This document shows positions 16,223 through 25,376 of a stretch of 64,000 nucleotides of DNA, piece after piece. The stretch spans positions 1-64,000 of the forward strand of contig LNEI01000001.1 in the NCBI GenBank assembly GCA_001464455.1, written 5' to 3'. A program made the translations under genes and the position numbers. The stretch is from Acidobacteria bacterium Ga0077534. GTDB lineage: Bacteria > Acidobacteriota > Blastocatellia > Pyrinomonadales > Pyrinomonadaceae. Each line of letters opens with the position of its first letter. Position 1 is the first letter of the stretch. The notes under the pieces were generated by a model. The model was not told where the DNA came from. It did not search any database and worked only from the letters and a program-made list of their open reading frames with translations.

Positions 16223-17155
16223 CTAATTCCCAAACCGCTCACCCGCCACAGGCTTTAGCCCATTAAGAATATCGCGTATCGGCATCCTGCGCTTGCCTTC
16301 GCTTTGAGCTTCCTCGATCGAAAGTGCGGTGCTACCGCCAGCAGCGACAACAAGTCTCCCGCCTTCCGCAATCAAGATCTCGCCGGGCTCCATGATCTCT
16401 CCCTCAAATTGGGTAACGGTTACCTTCCAAATAGTAAAGCGCGAACCGCGGAACATAGTAAAGGAGCTCGGGAACGGCTGAAAACCGCGCACACGCCTGG
16501 ATATCTCGACCGCCGTTAATGACCAATCTATCAGCCCATCCTCTTTTTTCATGATCGGAGCAAGCGACGCATTGGCGTGGTCTTGCTTTACCGGGGTTAT
16601 CTGATCGATCTGCGACAGTGTCCGCGAAAGGAGATCGGCTCCGAGGCCACCGAGACGCGACATTAATTCGATGGACGTTTCCTCCTGACCGATACCTGTT
16701 GCCTCCTGCAAAAGGATATCGCCGGTATCGAGCCCTTCGTCCATTATCATCGTTGTAACGCCGGTTTCGGCATCGCCATTCACGATCGCCCAATTTACCG
16801 GAGCGGCTCCTCGATATTTGGGCAGGAGCGAAAAATGAACGTTTATCGCCCCGCGAGGAAACGCCGTTAGAAATGCTGCGGGCAATATGCGCCCGTACGC
16901 AACGACCACCGCCACGTCGGCATTTAACGACCGAAAGGAGTCGGCGGCTTCCGGCGTACGAACCTTTGTCGGCTGAAAGACATCGAGCCCGCGAGCGAGA
17001 GCCAACTCCTTGACCGGCGAAAATACTATCTTATTGCCCCGCCCCGAAGGCCGGTCGGGCTGCGTATAAACGCCGACGATCTCATGACCATCGGCGATAA
17101 TTCGTTCCAGCGAGACCGCCGCCGGAGCGGGCGTCCCCATAAAGACTATCTTCAT
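16223..17155 (-). CDS. fmt: Methionyl-tRNA formyltransferase
   Basis: A 310-residue intact enzyme starting KIVFMGTPAPAAVSLE. It transfers formyl from 10-formyl-tetrahydrofolate to initiator Met-tRNA. The formyltransferase signature is present: HFSLLPKYRGAAPVNWAI contains the catalytic His, and MDEGLDTGDIL carries the Asp. The C-terminal OB-like tRNA-binding domain covers about 205-310. The ATG overlaps the stop of the alkaline phosphatase gene (ATGA). In many bacteria the partner def precedes fmt, but here def lies 5 kb away at 22382. Confidence 0.97.
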   Translation of the reverse strand: MKIVFMGTPAPAAVSLERIIADGHEIVGVYTQPDRPSGRGNKIVFSPVKELALARGLDVFQPTKVRTPEAADSFRSLNADVAVVVAYGRILPAAFLTAFPRGAINVHFSLLPKYRGAAPVNWAIVNGDAETGVTTMIMDEGLDTGDILLQEATGIGQEETSIELMSRLGGLGADLLSRTLSQIDQITPVKQDHANASLAPIMKKEDGLIDWSLTAVEISRRVRGFQPFPSSFTMFRGSRFTIWKVTVTQFEGEIMEPGEILIAEGGRLVVAAGGSTALSIEEAQSEGKRRMPIRDILNGLKPVAGERFGN

Positions 17156-18699
17156 TTTCGTCCGATCCGCATGGCATCAGCCATCACGAAAAATATCCAG
17201 TTTTGTTCCATCGACCCGCGTATTAGGTGGGCGTTGACGCCGGTCGCAAATATCGCTACGTCCTCACCGGCATGAGTTTCGGATGACATCGGAATATTTG
17301 CTTCCTGTTTGTAGTTAGGGTCCGTAACACCAGCCTGCGTCAGATTCGGACGCTCGCCGGTGCGTGCACCCGGGCCATTCGCGTAGCCGAGCGTGGTGAA
17401 AGGCTTCCTGTTCCGGTCGGCAGCATAACTGTCTGCTAGGGCTCCATTCGCCCCGACCTGACGAACCAGCCCGAGAATATTATTTCCACGCACGGGATAG
17501 CCTTGAATAAAAAACGTGTGGCTGTGATCGGCGGTGACAATGATCAGGGTTTCGTCCAGATTAACGCGTCTGATGGTCGCACGCACTGCATCCGAGAGTG
17601 CAACGGTATCCCCCAATGCTCGGTATGCATTGCCGTCGTGATGGCCATGGTCCACCCGTCCGCCCTCGACCATTAGAAAATAGCCATTTTTATTCGTCGA
17701 CAAGATATCGATCGCCTTGTTCGTCATTTCGGTGAGCGAAGGCTCGCCTGCAGAATCCTGCGGGCGGTCGTGCTCGTACTGCATATGCGAAGGTTCGAAT
17801 AGGCCGAGAACCTGCTTATCTTTTTTCGGATCCAGAGCATCGAACTGCTTTTTGTTCCAGATATAGCTGGAATTTTTACGCCTCGCAACCCATTCCGCCG
17901 GGAGGTTGCGTCCGTCGAGACGCTCGCCTTTTCTGTCTGCGTATTCCGGATCAGGCGCCGTGTTTGGCAGAAACTTCGAGCGCCCACCACCAAACGCAAC
18001 CTCGAGTCCGTCGCCGTACTTAAATTCAATAAGTTGACGAGCGATGTCCGGAAACTTAGCCTCATGAGCAGGTTTGCTTTGATTGCTGATATCTTTATCC
18101 GATTCCCAGTCCCGATCCGGCGAATGAGCATAGCAAGCCGCGGGCGTCGCGTGTGTAAGGCGGGCGGTCGAAATAACGCCGGTCGAACGGCCCGATTCCT
18201 CTGCGTATTGGATGAGCGTTTTCGTCTCATTTCCCGCGACGGTGGTGTGATCGCCATTTACAACATTCTGGTTCACCGAAATGACGCCGTCATCGGTCTT
18301 TACGCCGGTCATCATCGCACTCATCGTCGGGGCAGAATCCGATGTTTGCTGGTTAACGCTATAGGTTTTTGAAAGGGCCGTAAACGGAAATTCTTCGAAA
18401 CTAAGACGATTCTCTTCGCCGCTTTCCCCTCGCATTTGCGCTTCAAAAATGCGGGCCGCGGTCATCGTCGATATCCCCATACCGTCACCCACGAAAAGGA
18501 TCACATTTTTTGCTTTCCCATTCCGCATCTTCTGCTTCTTCGCCATCTCCACCGCATTCCAACCGTCAGTTAGCCACATGTCGGCGTTTTCGACACGCTT
18601 TACCGGAAATGGTGCCTGCGGCGGTGGTGCCTGCCCGATCGCACTGAGGGCAAGGCCAAGGATCATTAGAGACGCTGTTATTCTTTTTGTGATGTACAT
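17152..18699 (-). CDS. Exported alkaline phosphatase, PhoA superfamily
   Basis: 515 residues from ATG 18699; a TTG six codons upstream has no ribosome-binding site. The signal peptide is TKRITASLMILGLALSAIG. Metal and catalytic motifs include FVGDGMGIST, DSAPTMSAMMTG with the phosphorylated Ser, VEGGRVDHGHHDGN and TADHSH. The enzyme hydrolyses phosphomonoesters in the periplasm to release phosphate. The 4-nt overlap with fmt is unexpected for a periplasmic scavenging enzyme. A TATAAT lies immediately before the ATG and the terminator of the preceding gene lies just beyond it. The C-terminal region includes a HAGEDVAIFATG segment holding late metal-ligand residues. Confidence 0.93.
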   Translation of the reverse strand: MYITKRITASLMILGLALSAIGQAPPPQAPFPVKRVENADMWLTDGWNAVEMAKKQKMRNGKAKNVILFVGDGMGISTMTAARIFEAQMRGESGEENRLSFEEFPFTALSKTYSVNQQTSDSAPTMSAMMTGVKTDDGVISVNQNVVNGDHTTVAGNETKTLIQYAEESGRSTGVISTARLTHATPAACYAHSPDRDWESDKDISNQSKPAHEAKFPDIARQLIEFKYGDGLEVAFGGGRSKFLPNTAPDPEYADRKGERLDGRNLPAEWVARRKNSSYIWNKKQFDALDPKKDKQVLGLFEPSHMQYEHDRPQDSAGEPSLTEMTNKAIDILSTNKNGYFLMVEGGRVDHGHHDGNAYRALGDTVALSDAVRATIRRVNLDETLIIVTADHSHTFFIQGYPVRGNNILGLVRQVGANGALADSYAADRNRKPFTTLGYANGPGARTGERPNLTQAGVTDPNYKQEANIPMSSETHAGEDVAIFATGVNAHLIRGSMEQNWIFFVMADAMRIGRK

Positions 18700-18702
18700 A
18701 GG

Positions 18703-18708
18703 ATTATA
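18703..18708 (-). promoter_or_regulatory. TATAAT directly before the phosphatase start
   Basis: A perfect TATAAT ends three bases before the ATG. No convincing -35 exists at 16-18 nt, because that space is the T-tract and stem of the preceding terminator. If used, the transcript would be leaderless or would begin at the start codon. It may be coincidental. Confidence 0.25.
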
Positions 18709-18710
18709 GA

Positions 18711-18748
18711 AAAACAAAAAGGTGTTAAGTCTCTATAAACTTAACACC
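18711..18748 (-). terminator. Rho-independent terminator
   Basis: A perfect 10-bp stem (GGTGTTAAGT with ACTTAACACC, 8-nt loop, 18721-18748) is followed on the minus strand by TTTTTGTTTTT. It ends transcription of the exported-protein gene at 18786, which stops 37 nt upstream. Confidence 0.85.
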
Positions 18749-18785
18749 CTGAAAATGATATAGAAAAACCGCCGGGTTGATCGGC

Positions 18786-19676
18786 TTAGTAGCCGCAATG
18801 GTAATTCGAGAATTCGTAGGCCTTGCTCCATTTCGAACCGCTTCTACTATAAGCGGTAAACCCGGCCCCCTCGAATGACTGAGTGTAGGTAAACACCTCG
18901 CTGTTTCCATCACCATCAAAATCGAAGACATCGAGAAGCAGTTCGTGGTAAACGCCGTCGTCGACCGACTTGATCTCACCGCTCATAACGCTTCCCTGAT
19001 CAACACTTCGATACTCGGAATAGCCAACTGAATATTTGCCGTTCGCACCCTTCGCAGCGATGAAAAACAAAAGTCCGCGCGTAAGTTTGTCGATCTCGAC
19101 CCAGTATGACCCAACAAGCTCCGCCTTACCGTCATTCTCGAGATCCAGAGCAGTCAGATTGTGATATCTAAGGACTTTCGGTGTTAATTTCTGCTTCGTG
19201 AATTCGGCCCTCGCAAGGGTGTCTGCTTCGGCCTTTTCCGCGGCGGTTGGCTTACGCCGATAACTGGCAGTGTTCTTGATCGGTGCGTTTGTCGCGAGAG
19301 CCATTACAAAACCTCTTAGCGGGCTCTTCGTCGCTTTTGTTGTTGCCATACCGAGATTCTTGGCGCAATCGGAGGCGGGATTCCAACTCTTAACGGTCGA
19401 GGTGCCGCCATTCGCTCCGCCGAAAACGAGCTTGTAAGCGGTTCCTTTTCTGAAATAGCTTCGCCCAAAAGCGTTCAATGCCGGCAGGTCATCGCTTCCA
19501 TTCACTGGATTTTCGAGTTTTCCTTTGTCGATCAATGCAAGCGGTTCAAGAGTCGCCCCGTTATTGAGCACCGCAAAAATGATCGGACGGCTCGCTCGAG
19601 CCTGAGCGTTGAGCGTAACCGCCGCTAGCGATAACAGAACAACAAAAGCTACTGATCTTTGAAAAAGCATATTCAT
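18786..19676 (-). CDS. Exported protein with FG-GAP-like Asp-rich repeats
   Basis: About 297 residues from ATG 19676; ATGs at 19682 and 19670 are alternatives, and the longer ORF upstream is inside pruA. The signal peptide is FQRSVAFVVLLSLAAVTLNAQA. Two calcium-loop-like motifs, LDLENDGKAELVGSYW and FDFDGDGNSEVFTY, resemble FG-GAP/VCBS beta-propeller repeats. The overall protein is not recognised. It probably sits in the periplasm or on the cell surface and binds Ca2+. It lies 20 nt downstream of pruA and is followed by a strong terminator, so it is likely the last gene of that transcript. Confidence 0.7.
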   Translation of the reverse strand: MNMLFQRSVAFVVLLSLAAVTLNAQARASRPIIFAVLNNGATLEPLALIDKGKLENPVNGSDDLPALNAFGRSYFRKGTAYKLVFGGANGGTSTVKSWNPASDCAKNLGMATTKATKSPLRGFVMALATNAPIKNTASYRRKPTAAEKAEADTLARAEFTKQKLTPKVLRYHNLTALDLENDGKAELVGSYWVEIDKLTRGLLFFIAAKGANGKYSVGYSEYRSVDQGSVMSGEIKSVDDGVYHELLLDVFDFDGDGNSEVFTYTQSFEGAGFTAYSRSGSKWSKAYEFSNYHCGY

Positions 19677-19696
19677 CAACATAGTAAAGGCGTAAA

Positions 19697-21265
19697 TCAG
19701 ATCTTCTGTGCCGTAGATTTGCCCTGCATGAACTGCAGCAGATACTCGCGTCCACCCGCCTTCGAATCGGTACCGCTCATATTGAAGCCGCCAAACGGGT
19801 GAACACCGACCAGAGCTCCGGTGCATTTTCGATTCAGGTATAAATTGCCGACATGAAAATCACGTCGAGCACGATCGAGACGTTCCTGAGAAGCCGAATA
19901 CAAAGCCCCGGTCAGTCCAAATTCCGTTCCATTGGCGATCTCAAGCGCGTGATCAAAATCCCTCGCCTTTATGACAGCCAGCACAGGAGCAAATATCTCT
20001 TCCTGCTCAACGGTCGCCCCGGGCGCGACGTTGTCAATGATCGTCGGCTCGATGAAAAAGCCCTTCGAATCGTCACCTTTACCACCCGCAACGATGGTAC
20101 CGCCTTCCGCGACGCCCTTTTCAATATAGCCGAGGGTTTTGTCGAAAGATCGCTTATTGATCACGGCAGCTACATTGGTATCGCCCTCGGTCGGCTGGCC
20201 GAGGTTGAGCTTCTTTGTCAGTTCAACGACTTTGGCCATTAACTCGTCGTGAACCTTTTCGTCGACTATCAGCCGAGAACACGCCGAGCACTTCTGCCCC
20301 TGAAAACCAAATGCCGCCTGTACGATCCCGGTCGCCGCCGAATCCAGATCGGCATCATCAGCGACCACGATCGCGTCTTTTCCGCCCATTTCGGCAACCA
20401 CGCGTTTGATCCATATCTGGCCTTCTCTAGCCTTAGCAGCTTCCTCGTTAATGTGTAAGCCTACGCCCTTTGAACCGGTAAACGAAATAAACCGCGTCTT
20501 CGGATGCGTGACCATCGCTTCGCCGGTCGCGGCGGAGCCGGAAATAAAGTTCACGACACCCGGCGGCAAGCCAACCTCTTCGACGACCTCCATGAATTTT
20601 GCGGCGATCGTCGGGCTGTCTGAGGACGGTTTAAGAACGACAGTGTTGCCCGTCACAACGGCCGCCAAGGTCATACCCGCCATGATCGCGAGCGGGAAAT
20701 TCCACGGCGGGATCACCGCCCCGACGCCGAGCGGAATGTACTCAAAGATATTCTTCTCGCCCGGATAAGGCGTAACCGGCTGTTCCTGCGACCATCGCAG
20801 CATCTCGCGGCCGTAGAACTCGCAGAAATCGATCGCCTCAGCCGTGTCTCCGTCCGCCTCGGCCCACGTTTTCGAAACCTCGAAAACCATCCATGCCGAA
20901 AACTCGTGTTTGCGTTCGCGCATGATCGCCGCGATCTTGAAAAGATACTCCGCTCGCTCGGCGGCCGGCACGTTTCGCCAAGATTTAAAGGCTTCCGTCG
21001 CCGCATCAATCGCCTTTTCGACAAGGTCGGTATCCGTATCGCCCTCGGAAAATACACCAACAACCTGCGACCGATCCGATGGGCTGATGCTTTCGAACTT
21101 GTCCTCAAGCGTAATCTTTTCTCCATTGATAACGATCGGATACTCACGCCCAAGCTCGCTCTTGACTTTCGCCAGAGCATCCCGCATCGCCTGCGCGTTT
21201 TCCGGCTTTGAGAAATCGATAAATGGTTCGTTTCTGAATTCGTCTAAAGTTCTTTGTGTTTGCAT
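19697..21265 (-). CDS. pruA: L-glutamate gamma-semialdehyde dehydrogenase
   Basis: A 522-residue aldehyde dehydrogenase of the free-standing P5C dehydrogenase (RocA/PruA) type. It oxidises glutamate semialdehyde from proline breakdown to glutamate with NAD+. Signatures seen are PPWNFPLAI, FTGSKGVG, AEMGGKDAI with the general-base Glu292, and GQKCSACSR with the catalytic Cys326. The N-terminus (EYPIVINGEKI) and the C-terminal LYLNRKCTGALVGVHPFGG match that subfamily. No proline dehydrogenase gene is in the window. ATG 21265 is the first codon, with only a modest AGTAG upstream. Confidence 0.95.
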   Translation of the reverse strand: MQTQRTLDEFRNEPFIDFSKPENAQAMRDALAKVKSELGREYPIVINGEKITLEDKFESISPSDRSQVVGVFSEGDTDTDLVEKAIDAATEAFKSWRNVPAAERAEYLFKIAAIMRERKHEFSAWMVFEVSKTWAEADGDTAEAIDFCEFYGREMLRWSQEQPVTPYPGEKNIFEYIPLGVGAVIPPWNFPLAIMAGMTLAAVVTGNTVVLKPSSDSPTIAAKFMEVVEEVGLPPGVVNFISGSAATGEAMVTHPKTRFISFTGSKGVGLHINEEAAKAREGQIWIKRVVAEMGGKDAIVVADDADLDSAATGIVQAAFGFQGQKCSACSRLIVDEKVHDELMAKVVELTKKLNLGQPTEGDTNVAAVINKRSFDKTLGYIEKGVAEGGTIVAGGKGDDSKGFFIEPTIIDNVAPGATVEQEEIFAPVLAVIKARDFDHALEIANGTEFGLTGALYSASQERLDRARRDFHVGNLYLNRKCTGALVGVHPFGGFNMSGTDSKAGGREYLLQFMQGKSTAQKI

Positions 21266-21319
21266 ACTACTTTCATTCTACCCGCCTCAAGACTGGGTGC
21301 TAAGGTCACGGAATATCGA

Positions 21320-22030
21320 TCAAAACGTTATCCCGTAATACGCCGCCAGAGCATTATTCCCTCGTCCAGAGTTGCCGAAGCTATAACCGGTCGTCAAATA
21401 CTGTCTATTCGTCACCGCAAAATTAAATCCGGCCGAAGCATAGCCAATTCGGTTGTTGCCTGAGAACCAGTCGGCTACGAAGCTAACTCGTTTGGCGATC
21501 GGCTGATTAACGCCGACGATCGCTCCGGTTTTGTCCTCACCAAAAAAATCGCGGCCGCCAAATACGTGATACGCCCCGCCGGTAACGGTCATGCCATTAA
21601 GCGGTTCGACTGTTTTGCTGGCGACGCCGTAAACCATAACGGCTGTGCGTTCGCCGTTTCTTGGCCGAAGCGGGACGAAAACTACAGTGCCGCCGGAGAC
21701 GGAAACTCCAAGTTTTTCATTTCGATAAATATTCTGCTTGACACTGAACTCGGCCTGGGCCGTCGACCTCGTACCGTCGTAGGTCTGGTAGTAGTTCGCG
21801 CCAAACTCGGTGCGGTTCGTCACACCGTAGGCGACGCGGAAACCGTATGTCTGATACCCGCCGTCGCGATAGCTGGTCGGCTTCGCGATAAAATCCCCTT
21901 CCAGTCCCCAGGACCCTTTCTGGATCGTATCGGCAGTCGGGATGTTATAAAGCGTTGTTTGAGCTAGCGCCTGATCAGAAAGGCTAAACAAAAGGACCGC
22001 AACAATTACCAGTGCCACTGTTCTAAACAT
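21320..22030 (-). CDS. Putative outer-membrane beta-barrel protein
   Basis: A 236-residue protein with a clear signal peptide (TVALVIVAVLLFSLSDQALA, cut before QTTLYN). Alternating Tyr/Gly-rich beta strands follow, such as YQTYGFRVAYGVTNRTEFGANY, and the C-terminus ends in Phe (YYGITF), the usual barrel-assembly signal. It has no recognised domain. It is probably a small porin-like or structural outer-membrane protein that would need the BAM machinery. It stands alone between pruA and the def region, with 125 nt of non-coding sequence upstream. Confidence 0.7.
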   Translation of the reverse strand: MFRTVALVIVAVLLFSLSDQALAQTTLYNIPTADTIQKGSWGLEGDFIAKPTSYRDGGYQTYGFRVAYGVTNRTEFGANYYQTYDGTRSTAQAEFSVKQNIYRNEKLGVSVSGGTVVFVPLRPRNGERTAVMVYGVASKTVEPLNGMTVTGGAYHVFGGRDFFGEDKTGAIVGVNQPIAKRVSFVADWFSGNNRIGYASAGFNFAVTNRQYLTTGYSFGNSGRGNNALAAYYGITF

Positions 22031-22155
22031 ATCTTCCCTCCATCGGCACTCTTTGGATTTGGACTGCTCTCGACCGGGGCGTCGATCAAGAACTGTCGCT
22101 CGAATTTTTGAATTCCCTTTATTCTAAAACACTTTCTCCGCAAATCAAGAACCGT

Positions 22156-22380
22156 TCACCGGTTCCGTTGACGCATGATCTCCCGCTGTTCCCATTCGTC
22201 GAGAATTTCAGGAAAAATAGGCGGCCCAGCCTCGTGCCAGCCAACCACGAAGCGCGGTTTCTGAGTATCGCTCGCGTGCTTTACGTAACTAAGAAGCAGC
22301 ACCCAGCCTTCGCTTAAATATTTGTTCAGTTCACCGCACGATCCGAGTTCAGCGGTCAGTTTTGTGTCTTGGATGTTCAA
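22156..22380 (-). CDS. Small conserved-looking protein downstream of def
   Basis: A 74-residue hypothetical starting at TTG 22380, one base after the def stop codon, with GGAAG and GGAA upstream in the def tail. The sequence has no signal peptide. It contains LNKYLSEGWVLLLSYVKHAS and a Trp/Glu-rich acidic end (FPEILDEWEQREIMRQRN). The composition is protein-like and the spacing suggests coupling to def. I do not recognise the family. It could be a small regulatory or ribosome-associated protein, but nothing shows this. Confidence 0.55.
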   Translation of the reverse strand: MNIQDTKLTAELGSCGELNKYLSEGWVLLLSYVKHASDTQKPRFVVGWHEAGPPIFPEILDEWEQREIMRQRNR

Positions 22381-22381
22381 C

Positions 22382-22906
22382 CTAGTTCCACTTCCCTGTT
22401 TTTTGTAGTGTCTTGATCTTGCGCTTGGCGAACTGCCGCTTCAGCGGCGTCATCCGGTCGAGAAACACAATTCCGTCGCAATGATCTGTTTCATGAAGTA
22501 TACACCTAGCAGCAAGGTCTTGAACATCAATTTCTACCTGTTCGCCCTTAATATTCTGCGCGCGGGCAATGACCCGCATTTCGCGGCGTACGGTTTGGTA
22601 AAGACCTGGAAACGACAGACAGCCTTCGTCACCGTTTTGCTCGCCTTCGACGTGGATGATCTCAGGGTTGATCAGTACGTGGCGTTCACGGGCCCGTTCG
22701 TCCGTTTCAGGCGTGTCCATTACGAATAACCTCTTAGACAACCCGACTTGCGGAGCCGCCAGCCCGACGCCATGCGCGTCAGCCATGGTCGCAAACATAT
22801 CCTCGACATAACGGGTCAGTTCTTCGCCAAATTCGTCTTCCCCGACGGGTTTCCCGACGGTTAAAAGTACGGGTTCCGGATAATGTACAATCGGCAAAAT
22901 AGCCAT
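22382..22906 (-). CDS. def: Peptide deformylase
   Basis: A 174-residue enzyme that removes the N-formyl group from nascent proteins. The three motifs are intact: GVGLAAPQVG (46-55), EGCLSFP (94-100) with metal ligand Cys96, and HETDH (138-142) with both His ligands and the catalytic Glu139. The metal is Fe2+ or Zn2+. Length is typical. It is separated from its usual partner fmt (16223) by several unrelated genes, but both are on the minus strand. Confidence 0.97.
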   Translation of the reverse strand: MAILPIVHYPEPVLLTVGKPVGEDEFGEELTRYVEDMFATMADAHGVGLAAPQVGLSKRLFVMDTPETDERARERHVLINPEIIHVEGEQNGDEGCLSFPGLYQTVRREMRVIARAQNIKGEQVEIDVQDLAARCILHETDHCDGIVFLDRMTPLKRQFAKRKIKTLQKTGKWN

Positions 22907-22942
22907 CTCTCAATTCTACGAAATGTTCGATAAAGACACCAA

Positions 22943-23104
22943 TTAAACTGAGTCGCCCATGCAGCGACAAACGATTGGGCGTACCCCTGCGGAGTGAGCA
23001 GACGAGCCGGCAACACGATAAGCAACTATATTCGCTTGCTCGTCCGTGACTGTCAGGGTGATGTAAAGCTGGAAACCGCAGCTGTCGAGTTTGTGCCGCT
23101 TCAA
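22943..23104 (-). pseudogene. 53-codon protein-like open frame, possible remnant
   Basis: From a TTG at 23104 to a TAA at 22943 the minus strand reads a peptide with a plausible strand-like segment (FQLYITLTVTDEQANIVAY) and a Cys-rich end (RPIVCRCMGDSV). There is no ribosome-binding site or recognisable family. It overlaps a hairpin repeat. It may be a decayed gene end or a translated repeat element. Confidence 0.2.
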
Positions 23105-23164
23105 AAGGCCCCGATTGCATCATGTTGATCAATGGAGCTTTAGGAAGCTAGAAAGATCCGTGAA

Positions 23165-23197
23165 TTCCGAAGTTTACTTGTTAAGAAAACTCCGGAA
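23165..23197 (-). terminator. Possible terminator hairpin after the M3 gene
   Basis: An 11-bp stem with one G-U pair on the minus strand (A-C on the plus strand) and an 11-nt loop lies 22 nt after the M3 peptidase stop. No run of T follows, so it may be a processing or stabilising hairpin. Confidence 0.3.
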
Positions 23198-23219
23198 CCT
23201 ACGGAATATGTTAGTCAAA

Positions 23220-25376
23220 CTATTTTTTGCTTGTCGGAAAGCCGCGTTTGATCATCAGAGCATCTACGATCGGATCCCGGCCGCGAAAATTTCGATATGC
23301 CTCGGCCGGGTCGACGGTGTTGCCGACCGAGAATATCTCCTTCTTGAGTTTCGCACCGATCTTCTTGTCATACGGGCCGCCTGCTTCGGTGAAGGCTCCG
23401 TAGGCGTCAGCCGTCAGCACATCTGACCACAGATAGCTGTAGTAGCCGGCCGAATAGCCGTCGCTTGCGAAAACGTGGCCGAACTGCGGCGTGCGGTGAC
23501 GCATGACGAGTTCCTTAGGCATCCCGAGAGCGTTGAGGGTTTCGCGTTCGAATTTGTCAGGATCTATCGTGACATCGCCCGCAAGGTGCATTTTCATATC
23601 TACGAGAGCACTCGCGAGGTATTCGGTCGTAGCAAAGCCCTGATTGAACGTATCAGCCTTCACGATCTTGGCTACGAGGTCAGCCGGGATCGGCTTACCG
23701 GTCTGATAATGAAGGGCAAATTTGTTCAGCACTTCCGGGGTCGACATCCAGTGTTCGAGGATCTGCGAGGGGAATTCGACGTAGTCACGAGCAACGTTTG
23801 GGCCCGAAAGCGACGGATATGTCACGTTGGACGAAAGACCGTGAATAGCGTGGCCAAACTCGTGGAACATGGTCTCAGCATCATCCCATGAGATCAATAC
23901 GGGCTCGCCGGGTTTGCCCTTGACGAAATTCGAGTTGTTCGACACGATAACCGTTACGTCGCCGTCGACACGGCTCTGTTGGCGATATTCGTTCATCCAG
24001 GCACCCGAACGCTTGCCGTCTCGGGCATATGGGTCGAAGTACCAAAGGCCTACGTGCTTTCCGGTCGTCTTGTCTTTGACCTCGTAAACGCTGACGTCAG
24101 GATGAAAGACAGGTATCCCGCTCGTTGGTGAGAACGAGAAATTGAATATCTCACCGGCCATCCAGAACATAGCCTCACGGATCTTGTCGAGCTGCAGATA
24201 TTTCGATACCTCGTTCTGGTCGAGATCGTAGCGATCCTTGCGGACCTTTTCCATGTAGAACCGATAATCCCACGGCTCGATCTTGATCTTCGCCCCTTCT
24301 TTGTCAGCGAGGGCCTGCATGTCAGCAACTTCCTCCTTGACGCGGGCGATCGCTGCGGGCCAGACACCTTCCATCAGCTTCATGGCGTTTTCAGGCGTTT
24401 TGGCCATTGCGTTTTCAAGGCGCCAGTGAGCGTGGGTTTCGTAGCCCAGCAGCTTTGCTCTCTCAATACGAAGTTTCAGTATCTCTGGGATTATCTTGTT
24501 GGTATCGCGAGCATCGCCGTTATCACCGCGGTTGACAAACATTTTCCAGACCTTCTCCCGCAGATCGCGGCGGGTCGAGTTGGTTAGGAACGGATCGACA
24601 GACGAGCGGGTATTGCGGATGATCCATTTGCCGGAAAGGTTCTTCGAGGCGGCTGCCGCTGCGGCGGCGTCTTTGTAAGCCTGCGACATTCCGGCCAGGT
24701 CGGCTTCGGAATCGAGCGTTAGCCAGACCTGGGTTTCGTCGCCGAGCAGGTTTTGGCTGAACTTGGTGAAATGGCCCGCGAGTGACTGATTTATCTCAGA
24801 TAGTCGGGATTTCTTCGCCGCGTCAAGCTTCGCCCCGGCGCGGACGAAATTTTTGTGATAGAGCCACGCGAGACGATACCGCTCGCCGCGGACCATTCGG
24901 TTCTTCGATTCAGCGTTGTAGACTGCTTCGATACGCTTAAACAGCTTTTCATTCTGAGTGATCTTGTCGGCATGCCCGGCGAGTCTTGGATCCATTTCTG
25001 CCTCGACTTTGCCGTATTCGTCGCTGCTCATGTTGGCAGCCCACAAGTAATAGATGGTCGACACCCGGGCGAGCGTTTGGCCCGATTTTTCCAAGGCTAC
25101 GATAGTGTTCTCGAACGTAGGAGCAGCAGCCTGATTTGCGATCTCTTCGACCTCACGAAGATTTTCCGCCATCGCCGCTTCAAGCGCAGGTTTAAAGTCG
25201 GAAACCTTTACCTTATCGAAGGGCGGGATGCCGCCGTGAGGCCCGGTCCATTTGTCTAGAAGCGGGTTGGCCGCGATGGTTGCGGCGGTTGTGCTCGTGG
25301 TCTGATTGCTCATAAATGCTACGGCGACGCCAAGCGCCGCAAAAACAAGGATAAAGTATCGAATATGTCTGATCAT
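23220..25376 (-). CDS. Exported M3-family peptidyl-dipeptidase/oligopeptidase
   Basis: 718 residues from ATG 25376, chosen because AGGGGAG lies 8 nt before it; an upstream in-frame start adds an Arg-rich non-signal extension. A signal peptide or anchor (FILVFAALGVAVAFM) is followed by a full peptidase M3 fold. The zinc helix is HEFGH at about 505-509 in the context ETMFHEFGHAIHGLSS. Family members cleave short peptides; the Dcp-like branch releases dipeptides from C-termini. Export suggests periplasmic breakdown of peptides. Length matches the Dcp/OpdA class. The gene appears monocistronic. Confidence 0.93.
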   Translation of the reverse strand: MIRHIRYFILVFAALGVAVAFMSNQTTSTTAATIAANPLLDKWTGPHGGIPPFDKVKVSDFKPALEAAMAENLREVEEIANQAAAPTFENTIVALEKSGQTLARVSTIYYLWAANMSSDEYGKVEAEMDPRLAGHADKITQNEKLFKRIEAVYNAESKNRMVRGERYRLAWLYHKNFVRAGAKLDAAKKSRLSEINQSLAGHFTKFSQNLLGDETQVWLTLDSEADLAGMSQAYKDAAAAAAASKNLSGKWIIRNTRSSVDPFLTNSTRRDLREKVWKMFVNRGDNGDARDTNKIIPEILKLRIERAKLLGYETHAHWRLENAMAKTPENAMKLMEGVWPAAIARVKEEVADMQALADKEGAKIKIEPWDYRFYMEKVRKDRYDLDQNEVSKYLQLDKIREAMFWMAGEIFNFSFSPTSGIPVFHPDVSVYEVKDKTTGKHVGLWYFDPYARDGKRSGAWMNEYRQQSRVDGDVTVIVSNNSNFVKGKPGEPVLISWDDAETMFHEFGHAIHGLSSNVTYPSLSGPNVARDYVEFPSQILEHWMSTPEVLNKFALHYQTGKPIPADLVAKIVKADTFNQGFATTEYLASALVDMKMHLAGDVTIDPDKFERETLNALGMPKELVMRHRTPQFGHVFASDGYSAGYYSYLWSDVLTADAYGAFTEAGGPYDKKIGAKLKKEIFSVGNTVDPAEAYRNFRGRDPIVDALMIKRGFPTSKK

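Larger units (their letters stand above)
22907..23219. other. 313-nt gap with hairpins and a short open stretch
   Basis: This is the only gap over 300 nt. It holds a small hairpin (GTCGC 22952-22956 with GCGAC 22964-22968), a second longer hairpin at 23165-23197 and, on the minus strand, a 53-codon open frame described separately. I see no tRNA or other known RNA. It serves as the upstream region of def and the downstream region of the M3 peptidase gene. Confidence 0.5.
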
